Positions 48,590 through 55,573 of a stretch of DNA of 64,000 nt are shown piece after piece. Source of the stretch: Streptomyces sp. NBC_01408 (lineage in GTDB: Bacteria > Actinomycetota > Actinomycetes > Streptomycetales > Streptomycetaceae); NCBI RefSeq assembly GCF_026340255.1, contig NZ_JAPEPJ010000001.1:3341001-3405000 (forward strand), in the 5' to 3' direction. Made by a program: the position numbers and the translations under genes. Below the pieces are notes generated by a model. It ran no database searches and was not told the DNA's origin. It saw only the letters and a program-made list of their open reading frames with translations. The stretch's first letter is position 1. Each line of letters starts with the position of its first letter.

Positions 48590-49197
48590 GTGACCCGGCG
48601 GGCCTCGGCGGCCAGCCGCCGCTCCTCGCGGCGCTGGGCGCGGCGGCGCAGGAAGCGGCGGATCCGGGTCCAGAGATAGACCAGCAGGGCCAGTCCGGCG
48701 GCCAGCAGGACCGCCGCGATGATCGCCGCGGCCTCGGGGTTGAACATCGCGAAGGTGACGACGGCACCCACGCCGAGGTCCTCGGCGGTGCTCATCGCGA
48801 CGTTGGTGAACGGCTCGGGCGAGGTGTTGATCGCCATCCGGGTGCCGGCCTTGACGACGTGGCTGGCCAGAGCGGTGGTGCCACCGACCGCACCGGCGGT
48901 GATGTCGGACAGCGAACCGCTCTGCCCGGCCAGCAGCGCGCCGACCACCGCACCCGACACCGGACGGATCACGGTGTGGACGGCGTCCCAGGCGGAGTCC
49001 ACGTACGGGATCTTGTCGGCCACGGCCTCGCAGAGGAACAGCACGCCCGCGGCGATCAGCACGTCGGTGCGCTGGAGGGACTCGGGAACCTCGTCGGTCA
49101 GCCCGGTCGCGCCGAAGACGCCGAGCAGGAGGATCACGGCGTATGCGTTGATCCCGCTGGCCCAGCCGCTGGTGAAGACCAGGGGGAGCACACTCAC
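48586..49197 (-). CDS. DUF4126 membrane protein
   Basis: 203 residues with about five hydrophobic segments (for example GINAYAVILLLGVFGATG, ALLAGQSGSLSDITAGAVGGTTAL, AAIIAAVLLAAGLALLVYLW) and an Arg-rich C-terminus. Family of unknown role. GTG 49197 is preceded by CATGAT and 6 nt, suggesting a leaderless start. Confidence 0.82.
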   Translation of the reverse strand: MSVLPLVFTSGWASGINAYAVILLLGVFGATGLTDEVPESLQRTDVLIAAGVLFLCEAVADKIPYVDSAWDAVHTVIRPVSGAVVGALLAGQSGSLSDITAGAVGGTTALASHVVKAGTRMAINTSPEPFTNVAMSTAEDLGVGAVVTFAMFNPEAAAIIAAVLLAAGLALLVYLWTRIRRFLRRRAQRREERRLAAEARRVT

Positions 49198-49250
49198 CGC
49201 ATCATCATGGCGCAGAACGGGTGGTCCGGCGGGAGCTACGACGCGCAGCA

Positions 49251-49288
49251 GTGAGGGGACGGCCGCCGGGCGGCGGCCGTCCCCTCAC
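49251..49288 (-). terminator. Strong terminator after the DUF3040 gene
   Basis: A perfect 17-bp stem (49251-49267 with 49272-49288, GTGAGGGGACGGCCGCC and partner) around a 4-nt loop, 24 nt after the DUF3040 stop on the minus strand. It may also act on the plus strand. Confidence 0.8.
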
Positions 49289-49311
49289 TCGTGCACGTGT
49301 GTGTACGGGGC

Positions 49312-49713
49312 TCACTGCCCCTGTTCGTCACGGCGGCGCTGCCACCGTTCCTCGATGCGGGTCATCATCGACCGACGCTGCCGGTTCTGGCCATGGGCCG
49401 AACCGCCTGCACTGCCGGAGACGGGTTGCTCGCCAGGCTTGGGTGCCTTGCGCCAACCGGTGACCACGAGGACCGTACAGCCCAGCATGACGAGGAAACC
49501 CACCACGCTGACCCAGAGTACGTTCGGAATGATCACACCGGTCATGAGGAGCGCGATACCCACCACAATGCCTGCGACCGCTTGGTAGACCCGTCGCCGG
49601 GTATACGTACGCAGTCCGCTTCCCTCAAGCGCTGTCGCGAACTTGGGATCTTCGGCGTACAGCGCTCGCTCCATCTGCTCGAGCATGCGCTGCTCGTGCT
49701 CCGAGAGCGGCAC
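49312..49713 (-). CDS. DUF3040 membrane protein
   Basis: 133 residues. MPLSEHEQRMLEQMERALYAEDPKFATAL is the family signature. Two membrane helices (about 45-85) separate a basic, Arg/Gln-rich tail. Function unknown. Start GTG 49713 has GAGGAGG 6 nt upstream, favoured over ATG 49728, which lies within that ribosome site. The position near the dcw cluster matches mycobacterial Rv2169c. Confidence 0.85.
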   Translation of the reverse strand: MPLSEHEQRMLEQMERALYAEDPKFATALEGSGLRTYTRRRVYQAVAGIVVGIALLMTGVIIPNVLWVSVVGFLVMLGCTVLVVTGWRKAPKPGEQPVSGSAGGSAHGQNRQRRSMMTRIEERWQRRRDEQGQ

Positions 49714-49976
49714 GGGAGTCCTCCTCATCCGTCGGTCGCGGGGGGTAGCGACCAGGGGTCCCCTTCAGGATAGGCGGGGAATCGCCCCCGTGATACCCGC
49801 CCTCTACGCCACGTTCTAAAAGACACAGCCCAGAAACCGTACCGCCGCGGGAGCGGTCACTGAGGCGGTTATTCCCCAACGGTCCGTTCACCATGCCGGT
49901 CACTGCCCACGATCATACGGGGCGCAGCGCCGGAGCGGAGGGTCTGTGGCTCACTCCACCCGCGGAAGAACGCAGA

Positions 49977-50735
49977 TCAGGACTGCTTCTCACCCAGAAC
50001 GTGCAGTTGCGTGGCGACCGCGTGGAAGGCCGGCAGCTCGGCGGCGGCTTCCTCCAGGCGCAGAAGTGCCTCCACCGCGCCCGGCTCGGTGTCCACCAGG
50101 ACTCCGGGGACGAGGTCGGCGAAGACGCGGACCCCGTGCACCGCGCCGACGGTCAGCCCCGCCCCGCCGACCAGCTCGGCCAGCTGTTCGGCGGTGAACC
50201 GCCGCGGCACCGGGTCGCCGGACCCCCAGCGGCCGGCCGGGTCGGTGAGGGCGGTACGGGCCTCCGTGAAGTGCCCGGCCAGCGCGCGGGCGAGCACGGC
50301 CCCGCCGAGGCCGGCGGCCAGCAGGCTGAGCGTGCCGCCGGGACGCAGTGCGGCCTCCGCGTTGGCCACGCCCTCCGCCGGGTCGTCCACGTACTCCAGC
50401 ACGCCGTGGCACAGCACCACGTCGTACGCGTTGCGGTCGACGACCTCCAGCAGGCCCTGGGCATCGCCCTGGACCCCGCGGACGAGGTCGGCGACGCCGG
50501 CCTCGGCGACCCGGCGCTCCAGCCCGAACAGTGCGTTCGGGCTGGGGTCGACCACGGTGACCCGGTGGCCCAGGCGGGCCACCGGTACGGCGAACTTGCC
50601 GGTGCCGCCGCCGGTGTCGAGCACGTCCAGCACGTCCCGCCCGGTCGCCTTCACCCGGCGGTCGAGTGCCTCCTTGAGGACCTCCCACACCACGGCGGTG
50701 CGAAGGGAGGCACGGGGGCGGGAAGTGTCCGACAC
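49977..50735 (-). CDS. SAM-dependent methyltransferase (class I)
   Basis: 252 residues. Motif I DVLDTGGGTGKFAVPVARLG, motif II region TVVDPSPNALFGLERR and CHGVLEYVDDPAEGVANAEAALRPGGTLSLL. It is similar in layout to SmtA/CmoM-type tRNA or small-molecule methyltransferases; the substrate is not shown. GTG 50735 has GAGGAG 9 nt upstream. An in-frame upstream start (50792) is less likely. Confidence 0.83.
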   Translation of the reverse strand: MSDTSRPRASLRTAVVWEVLKEALDRRVKATGRDVLDVLDTGGGTGKFAVPVARLGHRVTVVDPSPNALFGLERRVAEAGVADLVRGVQGDAQGLLEVVDRNAYDVVLCHGVLEYVDDPAEGVANAEAALRPGGTLSLLAAGLGGAVLARALAGHFTEARTALTDPAGRWGSGDPVPRRFTAEQLAELVGGAGLTVGAVHGVRVFADLVPGVLVDTEPGAVEALLRLEEAAAELPAFHAVATQLHVLGEKQS

Positions 50736-50829
50736 GGCTGATGGCTCCTCGGCGCGGTAGGAAAGGAAGGGGGTGAGCGGTGCGTGCCCCACCCGTGCCC
50801 CACCTTATGGCCTTCCGCTGCCGGGCAGC

Positions 50830-51369
50830 TCATCCCGCGTCCGGACGCTCCGGACGCGGCTGCGGCAGGGACTGCGGCGCGGCCGGGAGCGTGCTCTGCG
50901 CCGGTGCCTGGAGGGCGAGCATCCGCTCCACCAGGCGCACGAACATCGCGACGGCCCGCATCAGGTCGTCCGCGTCCCGGCCGCTGGCCGCGTCCGCTAT
51001 CCCGGCCTCGGCCCGGGCCCGGCGCGCGGCGCCGGAGGCGAACAGCGCGCTCCACTCGGCGAGTTCCGGCGCGAGCTCCGGCAGCAGCTCCCACGTGCTG
51101 CGGATCCGGGGCCGGCGCCGCGGGCCCCGGATCGGCTCGGGCCGCCCGCGGGCGGCGAGCACCGCCGCGGCGGCGCGCAGTGCGGCCAGGTGGGCCGTGG
51201 CGTAACGCTCGCCGGGCCTGGTCAGGCCGGCGGCTTCGGCCAGCCCGGCGCGGGCCTTCGCGAGCAGATCGAGAGCGGCAGTGGGGACTCCCCGCGGCGG
51301 AGGCGTAGGGGAAGGGGCGGCGGACCTTCGCAGGACGGAATGGACAGGGGACGGGGACGGTGTGGCCAT
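50830..51369 (-). CDS. SAV_6107-type HEPN-domain protein
   Basis: 179 residues, all-helical. The helix ERYATAHLAALRAAAAVL contains R-x4-H (RYATAH), the RNase motif of HEPN domains. Terminal segments are Pro/Ser-rich. HEPN proteins are often toxin or anti-phage RNases, but no antitoxin or MNT gene is adjacent. The start ATG 51369 has GGAGG 6 nt upstream. Function unknown. Confidence 0.7.
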   Translation of the reverse strand: MATPSPSPVHSVLRRSAAPSPTPPPRGVPTAALDLLAKARAGLAEAAGLTRPGERYATAHLAALRAAAAVLAARGRPEPIRGPRRRPRIRSTWELLPELAPELAEWSALFASGAARRARAEAGIADAASGRDADDLMRAVAMFVRLVERMLALQAPAQSTLPAAPQSLPQPRPERPDAG

Positions 51370-51528
51370 GACGAACCTCCTGTCGATGCGTTGCCTTCGG
51401 CGCGTGAGTTCATCGCGCTGCCCCCATCGTGACGGGCCCCACTGACAATCCGGCTGACCTGCACTTTTACGGTCCATGACCGGACAACTTCCCCCCGCTG
51501 CGCACCGGGTGCTCCGGAGGGTGCTAGT

Positions 51529-51554
51529 TTTTGAACTGACCGGTCAGTTCAAAA
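51529..51554. promoter_or_regulatory. Perfect palindromic operator of the ABC/TetR cluster
   Basis: A 26-bp perfect palindrome centred on ACCGGT at 51538-51543, with arms ending in TTTTGAACTG and its complement. It lies 14-40 nt before the GTG of the ABC ATPase. It is the probable site of the TetR regulator at 54588, giving an autoregulated exporter operon. Confidence 0.78.
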
Positions 51555-51567
51555 GAAGGGGGACGGC

Positions 51568-52479
51568 GTGGACAGCCCGCACGGCGCGGCCGTCAGAGCC
51601 GAGGACTTCGGACTCAAGGGCCCGCGCGGCTGGGCCTTCCGGGGCGTCGGCATCGACGCGGCACCCGGCTCGCTCATCGCGGTCGAAGGCCCCTCCGGCA
51701 GTGGCCGGACCTGCCTGCTCCTCGCTCTCACCGGACGGATGAAGCCCACCGCCGGCCATGCCGAGGTCGGCGGCCACCGGCTGCCCAAGCACATGGCCGC
51801 GGTCCGCCGGATCGCAGCCCTCGGCCCGGTCTCCGGGGTCAACGACCTCGACCAGGCCCTCACCGTCGCCGAACAGCTGCGCGAGGGAGCCCTGCTCCAC
51901 CGCCGCTACGACGGCCCGGTCCGCGCCCTGCTGCGCCCCCGCGCCGAACGCCGCGCCGCGGCGGCGGCCCGGGTCGACGCGGCCCTGGCCGCCGCCGGAC
52001 TGGACCTCGCCACGCTGCCCAAAGGCGAGCGCACCTCCGTACGCGACCTGGAACGCCTGGAGTCCGTACGGCTGTCCGTGGCCATCGCGCTGCTGGGCTC
52101 CCCGCGGCTGATCGCCCTCGACGACCTGGACCTCAAGCTCTCGGACGCGGAACGCGAGGAGGCCTGGGTCCTGCTGCGCTCGCTCGCCGCGAGCGGGATC
52201 ACCGTCCTCGCCGTCTGCAGCGAGGCCCCGGGCGACGCGATCGTCCTGCGCACGGTCGCCGAGACCCCGGACGGCACTCCGGACGGCACTCCGGACAGCA
52301 CTCCGGACGGCACCCCGGACGACAGCACGGGCAAGTCCGCGGACGAAGCAACAGGCGCAGACGACACCGCTGACGACACCGCAGACGAAGACGTGACCGA
52401 AGACGTGACCGAAGAGGTCACCGAAGACGACGACACGAAGGGGGCGGACGATGCGCTCGCCGAAGCTGGCCGCGCTTGA
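51568..52479 (+). CDS. ABC transporter ATP-binding protein with degenerate motifs
   Basis: 303 residues. Walker A is GPSGSGRT, with Arg in place of the invariant Lys. The signature region reads SVRDLERLES instead of LSGGQ. Walker B is LIALDDLDLK, with Asp where the catalytic Glu belongs. The last 75 residues are acidic and repetitive (DGTP units, then Asp/Glu/Thr-rich). It overlaps the next gene by 29 nt. ATP hydrolysis is doubtful; it may be a structural partner of the YhgE/Pip protein. The last 20 residues overlap the next frame and are of uncertain value. Confidence 0.82.
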   Translation: MDSPHGAAVRAEDFGLKGPRGWAFRGVGIDAAPGSLIAVEGPSGSGRTCLLLALTGRMKPTAGHAEVGGHRLPKHMAAVRRIAALGPVSGVNDLDQALTVAEQLREGALLHRRYDGPVRALLRPRAERRAAAAARVDAALAAAGLDLATLPKGERTSVRDLERLESVRLSVAIALLGSPRLIALDDLDLKLSDAEREEAWVLLRSLAASGITVLAVCSEAPGDAIVLRTVAETPDGTPDGTPDSTPDGTPDDSTGKSADEATGADDTADDTADEDVTEDVTEEVTEDDDTKGADDALAEAGRA

Positions 52480-54538
52480 GCTGAAGCGGTTCGGGCGGGG
52501 GAAGCTGCCCCGGGCCGCTCTCGTCTCGCTGCTCCTGCTGCCGCTGCTGTACGGAGCCCTGTACCTCTGGTCCTTCTGGGACCCGTACAGCCGCCTCGAC
52601 AAGGTGCCCGTGGCCCTCGTCAACTCCGACCGCGGCACCACGGTCGACGGCGAGCGCGTCGACGCCGGTGACGAGATCACCAAGAAGCTCCACGACAGCA
52701 AGACCTTCGACTGGCGCGAGGTCAGCGCCGAGGAGGCGGCCAAGGGGCTGGAGGACGGGAAGTACTACCTCTCCCTCACCATGCCCGCCGACTTCAGCGA
52801 GAAGATCGCCTCCAGCTCCGGCGAGGACCCCACCACGGGCGCCCTCCAGGTCCAGACGAACGACGCGAACAACTACATCGTCGGCTCGATCTCCCGCACC
52901 GTCTTCGCCGAGGTCCGCACGGCCGCGTCCACCAACGCCTCCCGCGGCTTCCTCGACAAGATCTTCGTCAACTTCTCCGACCTGCACGACAAGACGGCCG
53001 AGGCCGCCGACGGAGCCGACAAGCTCAAGGACGGCGCCGACAAGGCCCAGAAGGGCGCGAAGGACCTCGCGGACGGCCTCGACACGGCCAAGGAGAAGAC
53101 CGGCGAGCTCAACGGCGGCCTGAAGAAGCTGAACACCGCCTCCGGCCAGCTGAAGACCGGTTCCAAGAGCGTCGCCGACGGCACCCAGGCCGTGGCCGAC
53201 AAGGTCAACGGCGCCGCCGACAAGGCCCGGCCCTTCGTCAAGGACCCCAAGAACCTGGCGGACACCGCCGAGCTGGTCGCCGACACCGCCAAGGTCGTCA
53301 AGAACCACCTCGACAAGTTCGCCGAGAAGGCCCCGGCCGCGGCCACCGCCGCCAAGAAGGCCGCCACCATCGCCGACGAGATCTACACCCGGCACTGCGT
53401 CACCCCCGGCACCGAGCCGCACCTGGTCTCCTGCCCCGACCTGAAGAGGGTCAAGGACGGTACGGCCGAGGCCGCCGAGCTCAGCGGCGACGTCAGCACC
53501 CTGGCCCAGAACGCGAACGGCGACGTCAACAAGCTCCGGACCCAGCTGACCGACCTGGAGAACAAGGCCCGCGAACTCGTCGTCAAGGCACCCGCCCTGG
53601 CCGGGGACCTCGACGCGGCCGTCACCCAGGTCAACGCCCTCAACGCCGGCGCCCACAAGGTCGCCACCGGCATGGCCCAGCTGCACACCGGCCTCAGCTC
53701 CGCCACCAACGGCTCCGGCGCCATCGACGAGGGCGTCGGCAAGCTCGGCGACGGGGCGCACAGCCTCGACGGCGGCATGTACAAGCTGGTCGACGGCAAC
53801 CGCGACCTCGCCGACGGCCTGCACGAGGGCGCCGGCAAGATCCCCGACTACGACCAGCAGCAGCGCGACAGCCGCACCGAGGTCATGGCCGACCCGATCA
53901 GGCTCGCCAACCAGTCCCTGCACAAGGCGCCCAACTACGGCACCGGCTTCGCCCCCTACTTCATCCCGCTGTCCCTGTGGGTCGGCGCGATGGTCGCCTA
54001 CATGCTGATCGCCCCCATGAACCGGCGGGCCCTGTCCGCGGGCGCCTCGCCCTGGCGGATCGCCCTCGCGAGCTGGCTGCCCGTGGCGGGCCTCGGCGCC
54101 GCCCAGGTGGGCCTGCTGATGGCCGTGCTCCACTGGGGCCTCGGCCTGGAGATGGCCCGTCCGGCCCTCACCGTCGCCTTCCTGATGCTGGTCAGCGGCT
54201 GCTTCGCGGCGATCGTCCAGTGGCTCAACGCCAAGTTCGGCGCGGCCGGCCGGATCCTCGTCCTCGCCGTCCTGATGCTCCAGCTGACCTCGGCGGGCGG
54301 CACGTACCCCGTGCAGACCAGCCCCGGCTTCTTCAACGCCATCCACCCCTACCTGCCGATGTCGTACGTCGTCGAGAGCCTGCGCCGGCTCATCACCGGC
54401 GGCGACCTCGCCCCCGTCTGGCAGGGCTGCGCCGTCTTGGTGGCCTTCACCGCCGGCGCCCTCGCCCTCACCGCCCTCGCCGCCCGCGGCAAGCAGGTGT
54501 GGACGATGGACCGGCTGCACCCCGAACTGAGCCTGTAG
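52451..54538 (+). CDS. YhgE/Pip-family membrane protein
   Basis: 695 residues. One N-terminal helix (about 21-43), then a very large extracytoplasmic helical region with repeated LADGLDTAKEKTG / ADGA-type heptads (about 140-470), and about five C-terminal helices. Mycobacterial and firmicute homologues function in export or as phage receptors (Pip). Here it forms the membrane part of the operon with the ABC-like protein. Confidence 0.9.
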   Translation: MRSPKLAALELKRFGRGKLPRAALVSLLLLPLLYGALYLWSFWDPYSRLDKVPVALVNSDRGTTVDGERVDAGDEITKKLHDSKTFDWREVSAEEAAKGLEDGKYYLSLTMPADFSEKIASSSGEDPTTGALQVQTNDANNYIVGSISRTVFAEVRTAASTNASRGFLDKIFVNFSDLHDKTAEAADGADKLKDGADKAQKGAKDLADGLDTAKEKTGELNGGLKKLNTASGQLKTGSKSVADGTQAVADKVNGAADKARPFVKDPKNLADTAELVADTAKVVKNHLDKFAEKAPAAATAAKKAATIADEIYTRHCVTPGTEPHLVSCPDLKRVKDGTAEAAELSGDVSTLAQNANGDVNKLRTQLTDLENKARELVVKAPALAGDLDAAVTQVNALNAGAHKVATGMAQLHTGLSSATNGSGAIDEGVGKLGDGAHSLDGGMYKLVDGNRDLADGLHEGAGKIPDYDQQQRDSRTEVMADPIRLANQSLHKAPNYGTGFAPYFIPLSLWVGAMVAYMLIAPMNRRALSAGASPWRIALASWLPVAGLGAAQVGLLMAVLHWGLGLEMARPALTVAFLMLVSGCFAAIVQWLNAKFGAAGRILVLAVLMLQLTSAGGTYPVQTSPGFFNAIHPYLPMSYVVESLRRLITGGDLAPVWQGCAVLVAFTAGALALTALAARGKQVWTMDRLHPELSL

Positions 54539-54587
54539 TCCTGAGCCCGTCGCCCGAGGGACGTGTTGACCTGTGAGAATCAGCGCC

Positions 54588-55220
54588 ATGGAAAGCAGCA
54601 GCACCGGTACGGGTACCGGCGGCGCCCGACGCCGGGCCACCCGGCAGAAGCTCTACGAAGCGGCCGTGACGCTCATCGCCGAGCAGGGCTTCTCCGCGAC
54701 CACGGTCGAGGAGATCGCCGAACGGGCGGGCGTCGCGAAGGGCACCGTCTACTACAACTTCGCGAGCAAGAACGACCTCTTCGAGGAGCTGCTGCGGCAC
54801 GGCGTCGGGCTGCTGACGGCCTCGCTGCGGACCGCGGCGGAGGAGACGGAGGCGCGGGGCGGCAGCCGCGTCGAGGCGCTCGACGAGATGATCCGGGCGG
54901 GCCTCGTCTTCATCGACCGGTACCCGGCCTTCACCCAGCTGTACGTGGCGGAGCTGTGGCGGACCAACCGGGCGTGGCAGTCCACGCTGATGGTGGTCCG
55001 CCGGGAAGCGGTGGCCGTCGTGGAGACGGTGCTGCGCGAGGGGGTCGAGCGCGGTGAGCTGAGCGGCGAGATCGACGTGCCGCTCACCGCGGCCGCGCTG
55101 GTCGGGATGGTTCTGGTGGCCGCCCTGGACTGGCAGTCCTTCCAGAGCGAACGCTCCCTGGACGACGTGCACTCGGCGCTGTCCCTGCTGCTGCGCGGCC
55201 GGGTCAGCGGAAACCGCTGA
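54588..55220 (+). CDS. TetR-family transcriptional regulator
   Basis: 210 residues. N-terminal HTH ATRQKLYEAAVTLIAEQGFSATTVEEIAERAGVAKGTVYYNFASKNDLFEEL; the rest is the ligand-binding helical domain. The gene is 49 nt after the YhgE/Pip gene. The most likely binding site is the 26-bp palindrome at 51529. The start ATG 54588 follows GAGAAT by 7 nt; GTG 54573 is possible. Confidence 0.92.
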   Translation: MESSSTGTGTGGARRRATRQKLYEAAVTLIAEQGFSATTVEEIAERAGVAKGTVYYNFASKNDLFEELLRHGVGLLTASLRTAAEETEARGGSRVEALDEMIRAGLVFIDRYPAFTQLYVAELWRTNRAWQSTLMVVRREAVAVVETVLREGVERGELSGEIDVPLTAAALVGMVLVAALDWQSFQSERSLDDVHSALSLLLRGRVSGNR

Positions 55221-55377
55221 CCCACCCCCCAGTCGGCGGTGCCGTTCGGGCGGCGAAGCCCGTACAACTGGTGGGGCCGCCGCGCGACTGAGTACCCGTA
55301 CCTAGACCCACAGATGAGTACCCGCGCGGATGGCCCCCACCTGCGCGGACGACAGACTGGGGGCAACGGGCAGGAGA

Positions 55378-55419
55378 CCCGGTCCGCACCGCAGACACGG
55401 GGCTGCGGAGCGGACCGGG
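55378..55419 (+). terminator. Strong terminator between the TetR and transglutaminase genes
   Basis: A 17-nt arm (55378-55394) pairs with 55403-55419 at 16 of 17 positions around an 8-nt loop. Confidence 0.75.
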
Positions 55420-55470
55420 TACCTCCTCCCGGAACCGGGACGGGAGCACGGGGGACCCGGTGACGCAGAA

Positions 55471-55517
55471 CGACGGTGCGGCGGGGCTCGGGGGGATCGA
55501 GCCTCGCCGCACCGTCG
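55471..55517 (-). terminator. Second strong terminator in the same gap
   Basis: 20-nt arms 55471-55490 and 55498-55517 pair at 19 of 20 positions around GGGGGAT. It lies 57 nt beyond the transglutaminase stop on the minus strand. I see no gene in 55221-55573; both hairpins fill the convergent gap. Confidence 0.75.
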
Positions 55518-55573
55518 CGTTCACGGGCGGTACCGGCCCTACGGCCCGTACACCGCCCGTACGCCCGTCCCCG

